From positions 434,001 to 498,000 of the forward strand of contig SKCR01036751.1 in assembly GCA_019454045.1 (NCBI GenBank): a DNA stretch of 64,000 bases, in the 5' to 3' direction. The notes under the pieces are model-generated. The model was not told the origin of the DNA, searched no databases, and saw nothing but the letters and a program-made list of their open reading frames with translations. Positions 35,742 through 47,625 of this stretch are shown piece by piece. How positions within the stretch are numbered: the stretch's first letter is position 1; every line of letters starts with the position of its first letter. The stretch is from Zanthoxylum bungeanum (taxonomy: Eukaryota; Streptophyta; Magnoliopsida; Sapindales; Rutaceae). Both the position numbers and the translations under genes were made by a program.

Positions 35742-37644
35742 TGTTGGGAACCGGCAGTGAGTGCGCATCGGAAAATTAAAATTATTATGCCGCTTTCCCT
35801 TTGCCCAAAACCCATTTGTTTTGATTATTCTACAAGCCTAGGCATGTTACTATATATTCTAAGCATAAAACTCATTAAAAATGCAAAAAACATAAACCTA
35901 AACATGCTAACTATCATAAGAACTCTAAATAAAATAAAGAAAGAAAAAGACTTACTTGAACCGAAGACTCTTACAGTCTTCCACGTTCCAAAGAGCCACC
36001 CAAGTATGTGGCCTCCAAAGATGCACACACCAAAGCCAAAATTCAACGGCAAGACTACGCCTTGAGTGCACGGGTATTTTGCATTTGGTGCTAGCCTAGG
36101 CAAATACCTCAAAACTTTTAACTCGAGGTTCCTCTAGTCAATTAGACTTAAGGATCCTCAAAATTAGTGGCTTACTCTTAAACTTTAGAGTTACTCACTT
36201 ATATAAACCCAAGATATGAAAGGTTTTGGTGTAAAAATTTGTGAAGAATTTTTTGGGTTTATATAGTGCTCCAAAGACAACAAAATAATTAAGAATCTGA
36301 TGTGGGATAAAAGCTAATTTAATCTTAGCCATTAGATCTTAATTTAGTGGTTAAATGAGATTATAAAACCCTAATAAGAGTTTGGGCCGAATTGGAATTC
36401 AAAACAAATAACAAATTTTTTTACTATTCATGTTACTATTCACGTGAATAGTAATTTTTTTATTCCAATTCCCAAAGTGCCCTCATCGTCATTCATCAAT
36501 CCCTAAGCCACTATGAAACCTCATAAATGATCTGTTCAATAATTAAACACATTGAACCATTTATGAACAATTCCTACAGCAATCATATATGCTGTTATAT
36601 TTGTACTGTGCACTGTTAACCATTGATTTCAACTTTGTTGTGTGTAACCTTTTGGGTTCCCCTCAAGTTGGACATGAAATGAATCGTGATAATTTAATCG
36701 AACATAAATTATCATCTGATCATATGGTCGTTCGATTTCAATGACCAAGGTTGACATCTAGCAACATGCCAATGCCCCCAAATGAGAAGGAAATATATAT
36801 ATATATACCCATTCTGTATGTGATTTACATATGATATGGTCCATCGCCTCACTGTAACCCCACCTATTGACCTAGGGTACGGAAAGTGTCTACCTATATG
36901 GTCAAATGTATGATGTTGATAGTGTCATGAATCGTGCTAACCCAAGAATCTCACATGATTCTTCCGCTGTGGCCACAGTCTCAAGCACATATCACAGATA
37001 TCAACCCGCGAACTGGTATACTACTCTTATAAGAAAATATTATCCGAGAGAGTGGCGATTCTCTGTTGTATCTTTACAAACTTCATGTGTTTCAACAAAT
37101 GACCCAATAATACCCTTATGACCGGATCTTTTGAACCGGGGAATGAGAATGTCAAAGTTATTTGATTCACACATAAGATTGTAAAGACCTTAAGTCTAAG
37201 GACTAGTCATATAATCGATACATGAAATTTCTCACAGACACATGGGATAAACACTCCATATGAAAATTTTCGACGGTCAGTTCGATGGACACGAGCAACT
37301 CATACATCCATGTGATACACCAAGCGGACGGATCTCCACTAGTAGCCTATGAGATCGGCTACCCCACTAAAGGGCGGATCATATCATCATGCTAGTCTCT
37401 CTCCTTTGTGAACGCCCATATTATTCACAAAACTATGATTTTGAACATTTAAGAGTAATGATTCTCATAAGGCGTGGAAGCCATCGTCTTATTACTCCAA
37501 GGGCTTTATTACAGTGTTGATGATTCATATAAGTTATGTAAAACACGTATAATAAAGATTGTCATTTTATTAATTAATGAAAATATTACAAATACATGTA
37601 CATATAGCCCATCCACAATTTGGGTATAGGGCATATCTCTAACA
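35742..37644 (-). repeat. Copia-A 5' LTR (1903 bp)
   Basis: Copy of 5090-7048; starts TGTTGGGAAC and ends CTCTAACA on the plus strand. Adjacent to the PBS on one side and the TSD TCTTG on the other. Confidence 0.9.
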
Positions 37645-37649
37645 TCTTG

Positions 37650-37973
37650 TTCAATGAGCACTCCTTAACAAGTGTTTGAACTTGGAATATGGTGGAACTC
37701 TCTCTAAAACAATGAAAAATGTGACTCTAAAATTCGGATGGATCAGTATCTCCAAAACAAACATGGATGCCTTCTTATAAAGACATGGAATGGTGCCTTA
37801 AGGGCACCCTTTGGGTTGGGGTACAACCCTCCAAAGGGTTATACCCCTCTCATGCATCCCTTGGAAGCCTATAGCATGTTATTATCAATTGGAGGACATG
37901 TCCCTACAGGATACCATCCAAGGGACATGTCATTCCTTCATCCAAACAAGTAATAATTGAAGAATTTATAACA
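37650..37973 (-). repeat. Copia-B 3' LTR, right part
   Basis: Continues 4852-5089 after removal of Copia-A and its duplicated TCTTG. It ends TTTATAACA. The minus-strand polypurine tract GTGGGGGAT lies just inside at 37974-37982. Confidence 0.9.
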
Positions 37974-38549
37974 ATCCCCCACAATTATTCAAATATTCAT
38001 GCAGACATTTGAGAGAGTTTCTGTGAACTTAAGCTGCATCGAAATAGGTAGCTTTCGCCTTGAACCTTTCCTAGTGAATGACAATCAGATTTACTTGGCA
38101 AACCAGTGACCCATAGTCTTGAACTATTATGTCGTTAGTGTAAACCAAGACAATTGCCAACACACAGCTTTACTTCGACCATTATCTCATTCTACAGTTG
38201 TGTTCATTTCGGCCCTGAAAAACGGTCCTAGATTCATCAAGCACTTTAGGGAAATCAGCCTGTAAAATCCCATGGAAGCGGCATCACTTCGTACTTGAAA
38301 TAAGTGATATACTATGAAGAGGTAATATGCATTTACCCCAATTAGGACTCATCTTCTAATATAGTGATCATTAAAAAGCCTTAGCTTATCCTAACTTTGA
38401 CAGACAGTACTCGGCGTCATTATCGGAATGGGAAAGAGTACAAAACTCTTCATTGCTTGTTTTGAATAGCACAAAGTTTCAGTTGTCCCTTTTGAACCTA
38501 GATCTTGGGATCTCCAATCAGTTAGGTTGGGTTTCCACAGTGACAATTC

Positions 38550-39938
38550 TTAATTTATAGGCTTCAACCCCATTCCCATCGATGACTTCTCAACCTGCTC
38601 TCTAGGTAAACCTTTAGTTAGTGGATCCATTAGGTTTTCCTTCGACTTAACATAATCGATCGATATTATGCCACTTGAGAGCATTTGACGTATGGTATTG
38701 TGTCTCCGACGTATATGTCGAGACTTACCATTATACATTCTATTTTGGGCTCTCCCAATAGTCGATTGGCTGTCACAATGTATGCTTATCGCTGGCACCA
38801 GTTTGGGCCAACTAGGAATATTAACGATACGAACTCTGATTCCATAGTAGACCGGGCAATACATGTTTGCCTCGATGATTTCCATGACACGGCCGCACTA
38901 CCAAGTGTGAAAATAAATCCACTCTTATATTTGGAATCTACTGTATCAGATATCGAGTTAGCATCACTGTATCTCTAGAACAACATGATATCTCTCATAA
39001 TGTAGCCCATATTTTGAAGTTTCTCTCATATACCTCAAAACTCTTATTATGGCTTTCCAGTGGTTATGTCCTGGATTGCTCGTATATTTGCTAAGCCGGT
39101 TCACAGCTTGAGCGATATCAGGTCGTGTGCAATTCGTGAGATACATCAGACTTCCAATGATTCTCGAATACTCTAATTGCGATACGCTTGAGCCAGTATT
39201 CCTTGATAGATGAAGAGTTAGGTTTACATGGGTTCTAGCCACATTTAGATCCTCTTTGCTATATTTCTCAAGTATCTTCTCAATAAAATAAGTCTGAGAT
39301 AATATATATCCGTCTGATGTCCTAAAAATCTTAATTCCTAGGATCACATCAGCTACTCCCAAATCTTTCATATCAAATCTGTTGGATAATATGTTTTTGG
39401 TAGACTGGATCATTTCATGATTACTACCAATTATCAGCATATCGTCTACATATAGACACACAATGACATATCCTTTTTGAGTAGATTTGGTGTACACACA
39501 CTTATCACACTAATTGGTTTTGAACCCAATTGATAACATCTCTTTGTCAAATTTCTCATGCCATTGTTTAGGTGATTGTTTTAATCCGTACAAGGATTTT
39601 ACAAGTTTGCACACCTTCTGTTCTTGTTCAGGAACATTAAACCATTCTGGTTGTTCCGTGTAAATCTCTTCATCCAATTCACCATTCAAGAATGTCGTCT
39701 TTACATCCATTTGATGTATTTCAAGACCAAATATAGCTGATATGGCTATGAACATTCTTATCGATGTGATACGAGTCACCGGTGAATAGGTGTCAAAGTA
39801 ATCAAGACCTTCATTTTGTCTATAACCTTTTATGACAAGTCTTGCCTTGTACTTATCTATTGATCCATCAGTTTTCATCTTCCGTTTGAATATCCATTTG
39901 TAGCCCAATGGCTTACACCCTGGAGGAAGATCAACCAA
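38550..39938 (-). pseudogene. Copia-B reverse transcriptase and RNase H (broken)
   Basis: RT begins with LVDLPPGCKPLGYKW-like sequence, then YKARLVIKGYRQ, DVKTTFLNGELDEEIY and SLYGLKQSPKQW. An in-frame TAG at about 39511 (where NE would be expected) interrupts it, and the same frame resumes with VCLYVDDMLIIGSN, the catalytic site, and [20 protein letters not shown]. RNase H follows after a frameshift near 38960, with HCDSQSTIGRAQN, KSRHIRRRHNTIRQML and NLMDPLTKGL. The chain would be nearly complete but for one nonsense change and the shift. Confidence 0.88.
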
Positions 39939-40064
39939 CTCTCAAGTATGGTTTTGTAGGATTGAATCAATCTCACTGTTAATGGCCTCTTTCCACAGAG
40001 GTGCCTCTGGAGAAGACATAGCTTCTTTATAGCTTTGAGGCTCACTCATTTTCTAACAAGTATG

Positions 40065-41205
40065 TCAGAAAATCGGGACCAAATGACTTAGACGTTCTAG
40101 CTCTTTTGCTACGTTTAGGTTCGATTGTCTCAACATTTGCACGTTGATTTGATTCTTGGTGAACCTGATCACTGTCTTTGGCAGTGTCAATCGTTCTTTT
40201 GAGAGACTATGTTCTTTGTCTTTCCTTACAAGGAAATATATCTTCAAAAAATATCGTATTCCTTAACTCAATTATCATATTCAGATTGATGTCAGGAATC
40301 ACAGACTTGTGTACCAAGAATCGATACACACTACTGTTGCGAGCATATCCAATGAATATACAATCAACAATTTTGGGTCTTATTCTAACCTTTTTAGGTT
40401 TATGAACCATTAATTTGGCAAGACACCCCCACAATTTTAGGTATTTGTAGGAAGATACGTGACCTTTCCACAACTCATATGGTGTCTTATCCAATCTTCT
40501 GTGAGGAAGCTTGTTTAGAACGTAGTTCGCGGAAAGCAAGGCTTCCCCCTACAAATTCTGGGGTAAACCAGAACTTGTCAACATGGCGTTCATCATTTCC
40601 TTTAACGTTCGGTTTTTACGATCAGCAATCCCGTTTTGTTGAGGAGAATAAGGAGCAGTGATTTCGTGAATAATTCCGTGCACAGGACAATATTCACCAA
40701 ATGGTGAAACATATTCACCACCTATATCACTCCTGATTCTTTTGATTTTCTTGCCAAGTTGATTTTCAACTTCGTTCTTATAGTGTATAAAGCTCTCAAT
40801 AGCTTCAGCTTTGTTCCTCAGCAAATACACATAGCAGAATCTTGTGTTATCATCGATAAAAGTGACAAAGTACTTTTTACCGCCTCTTGTTTGCACAATA
40901 TTCATATCACACACATCAATGTGTACAAGTTTTAAGGGTTCAGAACTTCGTTCTATGGAATGAAATGATGTTCTATGCATTTTTGCTTCAACACATGCCT
41001 CACACTTATATTGGCTATCAATTGTAAATTTAGGTATAAGGTCCATGTTAATTAATTTACGCATTGTATCATAATTAACATGTCCTAACCTCCCATGTCA
41101 TACATTTTGTGACTCAATAATATAAGCATAAGTTGTAGCTTTATTATTACCATTATGTCTATTGACAGTCATTACATTGAATTTGAAAAGGCCCTCAGTG
41201 AGGTA
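40065..41205 (-). pseudogene. Copia-B integrase (broken)
   Basis: Minus-strand sequence gives the zinc region CEACVEAKMHR and the core LVHIDVCDMN (first D) and RSDIGGEYVS (second D). The third motif reads GIADRKNRTL, so the usual catalytic E of ERKNRTL is D here. A frameshift near 40545 leads to YVLNKLPHRRLDKTPYELWK and the C-terminal LKLWGCLAK and FIGYARNS (40207-40539). The stretch 40065-40206 is the integrase-RT linker. Confidence 0.85.
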
Positions 41206-42428
41206 TCATCTTCCTACATAAACATCATTTTTGGTCATTACAAATTTATCATAAACAAATACAAGCTTAAACCCAGCCTTGCTAAGGAGAGAGCCCAAGA
41301 CCAAGTTCTTCCGAATATCTGGAACATGCAATATATTCTTCAATGTAAGCTCTTTTCCGGATGTCATCTTCAGAACCACTGTGCCTTGTCTAACCACTCT
41401 TGAGGTAGACGAGTTTCCCATTGTCAGATGATCGCCGCCATTGACCTTCTGATACAAGGAAAATATCTTACTATCTGGACATATATGACGAGTAGCCCCA
41501 GTGTCTACCCACCATTCTCTCGGATTCCCACCAAGTTGGCTTCAGTTACCACTGCTGACAGATTCATCTCTGAGACCTCTTCAGTCAGTTGCTCATTTTT
41601 AGTGACATGTGCCTCATTTTTCTTTTTTCTTGCCCTTGTCCTGAGACTTCTTATTTCTGCAGTCATTTGCCATATGACCGCTCTTTCCACAGTTGTAGTA
41701 CTTTTCCTTGAACTTATTTTAAGCTTGGGAAGAGTCATCTCCACTGTTCTTTCTCTTCTTGCTACCCTTTACACCCTCAACGATGTTGGCCTTAGACTCC
41801 ATAGTCTTGTAGCTGGCCTTCTCGGATATCATGTTGTCCTCATCGATTCTCAATCGAACTCCAAGGTCTTCAATGATCATCTGTTTCTTCTTGTGTTTCA
41901 GATAACTCCTGAAGTCCTTCCATGATGGAGGCAACTTTTCAATAATAGTGGTAACCTGAAACGTCTCACAGAGTTTCATACTTTCATCCAGTATTTCATC
42001 AATGATCGACTGTAGTTCACCCAACTGAGACATTACCGTTCTTGAAACTACCATTTTTTAGCCCAGGAACCTACCCACTATAAATTTCTTTTGTCCGGCA
42101 TCCTCAGTTTTATATTTCTTGTCGAGAGATTCCCAGAGAACCTTCGCAGAAACCATGCATTGGTACACATTGTACATGGTATTGTCAAGTCCACCTAAAA
42201 GGTAGTTCTTGCACAAGAAGTCGCCAGACAACCATGTCTCTTCCCGCAATTGCTTGGCTATTTCCAATTCACCCTCCACAGGATCCGGAGGATCTTTGAG
42301 GTATTTAGCCAATTGCAAGGTTGTCAGGTAAGAACATCATTTTGCTCTGCCACTGTTTAAAGTTTACCTCACCAAATTTTTCCGATTTTTCTCCATGAGA
42401 GACCGGTACTGTGATGTTTCCGCTAGCC
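41206..42428 (-). pseudogene. Copia-B gag, zinc knuckle and protease (broken)
   Basis: Gag starts at 42426-42428 with MASGNITVPVSHGEKSEKFG, shifts near 42320, continues QLAKYLKDPPDPVEGE and LCKNYLLGGLDNTMYNVYQC, meets an in-frame stop at about 42058 and goes on with TIIEKLPPSWKDFRSYL. A zinc knuckle follows near 41660-41700, already in a disturbed frame. The protease signature [12 protein letters not shown] lies at about 41470-41510, with [10 protein letters not shown] and [15 protein letters not shown] after it. Each break is a small indel or single stop. Confidence 0.82.
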
Positions 42429-43442
42429 ATATGTAACTGAAAAACCAACATGGGTCAATTAGTCTACAAAAGACAATTCGCACAACGATTAACAAATGAT
42501 CTTGTTCAAGTGATATACCAAGTATCCACTCGTTGTTCTATTGGACGATGATTCCAATAAACACAAGTCCTTGAATTTCGACTAAAGATTCTTATGAAAA
42601 GTAAATAAAGGAATATTCCCAGAGGACGATGGGGGGGTCCGGATTAACCACTTAAATCCCTGACCACTTAGGCTCTTATCGCCTTTTTAACAGAATATCC
42701 TTTAAACACTTCTTCAATAGGATCTCTTAGCAATTCAAACTTAGTATTACACTTATGATTTACAATACAATATTCGATATATGTAGATATATGTGTATGT
42801 GTCAATCAAGATTGGATGGAATTACTTGTGTATTATTACACTTTAAATTCTCAACCAATTATGCAACACACAATTATTTTTCAACTTTATCATTATGTGT
42901 ATGTTTGTGATAATTGAACACCCTAATAATAACTTAAATCTATACTACCAAGATTATTGTGATTCAGTATATGATTTACTAAGTTAATATTATGAATACT
43001 TAAATTAAACTAAGTTTTTTCAGTTTATAAATTATTCCAGGACTAATTCGTTAGTGTCGCGTTCGTATCTACGTTCGAACGAGACTGTCCAGTGTGTGTA
43101 CGTTCGTGTTGCGTTCGAAAACGCGTTCGAACGGAATAATTCCAGATAGTTTGCGTTCGAGTTGCGTTTATGACTCGTTCGAACGAACTAATTCATAAGG
43201 TATGCGTTCGATTTACGTTTGAATACGCGTTCGAACATTCTTAGGCAGAAGGCTTGCGTTTGAGTTGCGTTTGAAGACGCATTCAAATGTTCTTACGAAA
43301 TTTCAGATTTTTGCCTTCGCGTTCGTCGGGCGTTCGAACGCTCTACGTATTTTCATGCACATACAATATTTTTTCCAGAAAATTTTATTATCTAAGCATG
43401 CAAATTTCTATTTAACAACATTAAATAATAAGTTCTTAAGTT
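42429..43442 (-). other. Copia-B leader with CGTTCGAACG repeats
   Basis: Non-coding leader of about 1 kb between 5' LTR and gag. At 43051-43345 there are repeated CG-rich units (ACGTTCGAACGAG, GCGTTCGAAAACGCGTTCGA, TTGCGTTYGAGTTGCGTTT) with a period near 50-65. I found no canonical TGGTATCAGAGC primer site beside the LTR. The segment 43051-43145 parallels the LTR of element G. Confidence 0.7.
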
Positions 43443-44004
43443 TGTTGAAAGATTTGTGTCATTAAACAGAAACTAACTTGCAACCAAACATATTAAAACC
43501 AGAAAAATCCAATCAAACTATGAAAACCCTAAAATCTGAAAACTTAAGAAAACCTGGAAATTATGATGACGAATCCAAGTCGAGATCTCTTTGTCCTTAA
43601 GAACTTATTAGCCTCCGTCTCTAGTGCTCTACGGATTCGAAGTGGCCAATATTCTCCCAGGATTCATTGGATACTTCTTGTTCAATGAGCACTCCTTAAC
43701 AATTGTTTGAATTTGGAATATGGTGGAACTCTCTCTAAAACAATGAAAAATGTGACTCTAAAATTCGGATGGATCAGTATCTCCAAAACAAACATGGATG
43801 CCTCCTTATAAAGACATGGAAGAGTGCCTTAAGGGCACCCTTTGAGTTGGGATACAACCCTCCAAAGGGTTATACCTCTCTCATGCATCACTTGGAAGCC
43901 TATAACATATTATTATCAATTGGAGGACATGTCCTTACAGGATACCATCCAATGAACATGTCCCTCCTCCATCCAAATAATGAATAATTGAAGAATTTAC
44001 AACA
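43443..44004 (-). repeat. Copia-B 5' LTR (562 bp, intact)
   Basis: TGTTGAAAGATTTG to TTTACAACA on the plus strand. Same family as the Copia-D LTR read in the opposite direction. Flanked by TSD TTAAG on the outside. Confidence 0.92.
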
Positions 44005-46359
44005 TTAAGAAAACCTAACTTTACATCTAATTGGTTCTAACATCTAATTGGTTCTAACCTTGATTGTGAAGGTCATACATAATTTGAACATTTATTTTCC
44101 TTCTTTATTTTTTTTTTTTGAATCTCCATTAACATAAATAACTAGAGATGATATCTATTGATTTCGACTTTCTTTTTTCTTTTTATTAAAATTTATACAA
44201 CGTTCATTTTATATATGGGAATCATAGAATATTATGAAATCATAAATATGGATGGTAATGAATCGGGTATGATATGAAAATATCAATACCCATATTCGAT
44301 CCCTTTAATCGAATAAGAAATTATCATTTTACCTACTTCTAATGTATTAGGTCTCTCGTTTACATAGATATTTTATCTCTATTTGAACGAGGATGTCAAT
44401 ACATGTATTTGATCCGTCCAATTAACAAGTATAAAAATCATCTCATTACTCACTTTCAATATATCTACTCTCCCACATAAATTTTTGTCATCTCTTATCT
44501 AATCGCAACGGATGCTTCTTTTCTTTCTTCTAGCTCCTTCAATATATTAATCTAGACAAACAACACAGATATAGATCTTAACCATCCCTCAATTTCCCAT
44601 AATTTGACAATCTCAACACATTTTTTAATAACCTACATGATTACACACAATTTCATATCTTAACAGTAAAATTTGACAACCTAAACAACAACAATTTTAT
44701 TTTATTTTTTAAAAAACATGATCCTTAAAAAATTTTAAGGACAAACGAGCAGTCACCCACCATATTACAAATTACAGCAGACATACACTAAATCAAATCA
44801 ATACACAATTGACAACGCTACTCTTATATTGTAAAAAAAAAAAAATTCCCAATTAGTTTTTAAAATTAGAGATGATAAATTTTGGTCAGGCTCGATGAAA
44901 AATAGGGCTGTCCCCAGATATAAAAATTAAAAAATTACTGTTATTTGAATAAATATATTCTTATTTATAAATACATATATTTATAATTATATTTTAATAA
45001 AATGCCCCGCCAGGCATTTTGCCACCTCACTAAGAATTTATCATATAATTTTTGAATATTGATATCTTTAGTGCAAGATAAAGAATATAAAAAAAATAAG
45101 GGAGCTAATTGCAATTTTAACAAACATAAAGGAAGCCACTGTAAATTATATTTTTATTTTCTTAATTTTCACGAATAAACTCCTGCCTTTCAAATGTGCC
45201 GAGTTGAAATTGGCCCAATTCTAAAGATTCTGCAAACTCAACCTTCGCCCTCCAGCTCCAACCAGAAATTAAAAAACCTGGTTATTTTCCATCTCTTATT
45301 CTTTTTATTGCATTATATATTTTATTTATCGCTTGTTTTTAAATTTATTTTTCAGAGTTTATAGTTAATGGGGATTCAATTTTAAAAACTTCTGATTCTG
45401 TGGTTTTTTCATTGATGAAATTTAATATATTTTACTTCACTGGGTGCTTAATGATGCAGTAAATATTAGGTTTCTTATTTTTGTTGTGGCAAAAGGAGAG
45501 GAGAATTTGAATTATGGATTGTTTTTAGTTTGTTGCAAAGGCTTTATGTTGATAGACATGAACCAACAATGCATATAAAGCTCCGAGTCTCTGACAAAAC
45601 GTATATTTTCTGTTCAGTGACTGAATAAGCTGTATTATAACTTATGACTTTGGGAAATATCTGTGTTGGGAAATTTGGATTTATTGGTTATTAATGCTTA
45701 AGAAACTGTTTACTTTGGTTGACTGAGTTTTTCAGCTTCTGGGTATTGCAGTTTTAATGGTTTGCTCTCCAGGGTAAGTAACAAAAGGAGGGATTTTTCT
45801 TGGAAGTACTCATGAGAGTCTTGACGTATATCGATTAGTTATGACTGTAATTGGGTATGATTTAGGTAGTTACTTGCAATGGTATAGGTCGAAGTTTCCA
45901 GTTTCAAGTTAGATATGGGTGATTTTGATTAAAGCAAAATTCTTGCTAAATTTATACCAAGTCAAATTTGCAAAGGTGAGTCCAATTTTTGTTGGCTTGG
46001 CTGCGCTGAATAAAGTGCCCTCTTTCTTCTTCTGTTTTCTGCACTCGGAGATGGTTTGTTGATGCAGAGTTTTGTAGTTTTTCTATATCTATGACTATTG
46101 CATCGAATGTTTGTCCTTTTGGAGAATGATTCCCTGCCATGAGCAACTTTTTTTTTTTTGGGAGATAGAGAATTATTTTTTATTTTATTTTATTTTTGGT
46201 GATGAGAATTTGTTTCAGAATAAAGGTTTCTTTTTGGGCGCCCATTCAGTTTTTTCCTTTTAGAATTCTGGGAAATTCGTTACCTTATTATTTATCACCA
46301 TGCTCTTTTTTTGAGTTGTTACCATCATTATAACCGCAGGATACATTGAGGAAAGTGAA
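44005..46359 (+). promoter_or_regulatory. Intergenic region, promoter and 5' UTR of the ER-ANT1-like gene
   Basis: The first part (to about 45180) is AT-rich intergenic DNA with a 17-bp direct duplication of CATCTAATTGGTTCTAA near 44019-44060 and no gene. From about 45180 pyrimidine-rich, less AT-rich DNA suggests transcript start and 5' UTR. An acceptor-like TTATAACCGCAG ends at 46339, 20 bases before the ATG, so an intron in the 5' UTR is likely. Confidence 0.4.
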
Positions 46360-46617
46360 ATGACAAAAACAACTGAGAGATTTTCTGCAGATTTGGTGAT
46401 GGGAGGGGCAGCAGCAATTCTAGCAAAGAGTGTAGTGGCGCCAATTGAGAGAGTTAAGCTTTTGCTACAAAATCAAGGCGAGATGATTAAAAGAGGTCAA
46501 CTCAGGAGGCCTTATACCGGTGTTGGTGATTGCTTTAGGAGGGTCTTGCGAGAGGATGGTCTGTTATCCTTTTGGAGAGGTAACCAGGCCAATGTCATAC
46601 GTTATTTCCCTACTCAG
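46360..46617 (+). CDS. ER-ANT1: ER-ANT1-like adenine nucleotide carrier, coding exon 1
   Basis: Exon 1 gives 86 residues, MTKTTERFSADLVMGGAAAI onward, with the first mitochondrial-carrier signature PIERVK at residues 28-33, then LLLQNQGEMI and FWRGNQANVIRYFPTQ. It ends CAG before GTATTA. The joined three-exon protein is 312 residues, the size of ADP/ATP carriers, with three carrier repeats. It resembles Arabidopsis ER-ANT1, an endoplasmic reticulum ATP/ADP exchanger, more than the mitochondrial AACs: it lacks a long N-terminal presequence and has closely similar wording throughout. All junctions keep frame, so the gene looks intact. It lies tail to tail with the USP-like gene. Confidence 0.92.
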
Positions 46618-46824
46618 GTATTATTATTCTTGCTTTTTTATCTGCCCACTGTTTCATCTTATTTTTCTTCTAAAAATGAGCGCTTTTTCTCCATTGGGAT
46701 CTTAAATTTTGATTTGAAAGTAGGTCCACTTTTTACATGGAGTTGTAATTTGCAATACCATCTTTTCCCAAATCCATACACCCTGCCTAATTTTATCACT
46801 GAACAGATGTTCGATTGTCCATAG

Positions 46825-47196
46825 GCTTTCAACTTTGCATTCAAAGGTTACTTCAAAAGCCTTTTCAGCTGCTCAAAAGAGAGAGATGGATATCTAAAGT
46901 GGTTTGCTGGAAATTTGGCTTCAGGCAGTGCTGCTGGAGCAACAACTTCATTATTTCTGTACCATTTGGATTATGCACGTACTCGACTAGGCACTGATGC
47001 AAGAGAGTGCCCTGTCAGTGGTCAACGTCAGTTTAAAGGGCTATTAGATGTCTATAGTAAAACCTTATCAAGTGATGGAATAGGAGGTCTCTACAGGGGA
47101 TTTGGGGTTTCGATAATTGGAATTACATTGTACCGAGGCATGTATTTTGGGCTCTATGACACCATGAAGCCTATCATTTTGGTGGGGCCTTTTGAG
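46825..47196 (+). CDS. ER-ANT1: ER-ANT1-like carrier, coding exon 2
   Basis: 124 codons in phase 0, after the acceptor CATAG and before the donor GTAAAC. It carries [10 protein letters not shown], the glycine-rich [16 protein letters not shown], the second repeat signature as YHLDYARTR (residues 132-140) and the [20 protein letters not shown] block, all usual for nucleotide carriers. Nothing is missing relative to the family. Confidence 0.92.
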
Positions 47197-47625
47197 GTAA
47201 ACTGTCCATACCTTAATTTAATTTTAACTTCTAACCATTTATTTTGAAACACCTGTCCATTCCATTCACGAGTTGAAAAATTTGTGTTCACCTGAAGCAT
47301 GATTTTAATATTTGTGGAATATAAATGGATGTTTGGGCTGATGTCACTACTGACAATATGTGGGACCTCTTAGTAAATATCCCATAAACAAATAATATAA
47401 TGGTCCAAGAATTTTAAATATCAGATTTGAGGACCTCTTTCAAGTTTTGTCCTAAATTATCATAACCTTGTTCATATTTATTTTGTAATCTTTTGTCACA
47501 TGTTATTCTTATGTTCAAGTGTGGTGCATGGGCACAGAATTTTACAGTGGAGTTTCTAGTTCATGCCCCGCAAACTCTTCAGCCTCATTTTAGAACTCCT
47601 AAGGTGGCTGTTCACTTGCTTGCAG

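Larger units (their letters stand above)
5090..37644 (-). mobile_element. Copia-A: second Ty1/copia element, inserted in the Copia-B LTR
   Basis: Both ends start TGTT and end AACA and are flanked by a perfect TSD TCTTG (5085-5089 and 37645-37649). The two LTRs are about 1.9 kb. A tRNA-Met-type PBS lies next to the right LTR, so transcription ran on the minus strand. The body is broken by element C (8631-13751) and element A-prime (17178-35415); without them it is about 9.2 kb. Gag, protease, integrase, RT and RNase H are recognisable but carry frameshifts. Confidence 0.92.
4852..44004 (-). mobile_element. Copia-B: outer Ty1/copia retrotransposon, split by nested insertions
   Basis: Both outer ends are flanked by TTAAG (4847-4851 and 44005-44009), a 5-bp TSD. 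On the minus strand the order is 5' LTR (43443-44004), long leader, gag, protease, integrase, RT, RNase H, polypurine tract and 3' LTR (4852-5089 plus 37650-37973). Integrase before RT defines Ty1/copia. Removing Copia-A leaves about 6.6 kb, close to the 6.4 kb of its relative Copia-D after its own insert is removed. Multiple stops and frameshifts show that it is dead. Confidence 0.9.

Noticed and set aside
5090..37644. Endogenous viral (pararetrovirus) origin of the RT-bearing sequences
   Set aside because: LTRs, TSDs, primer sites and the integrase domains identify LTR retrotransposons; no movement or coat protein signature was seen.
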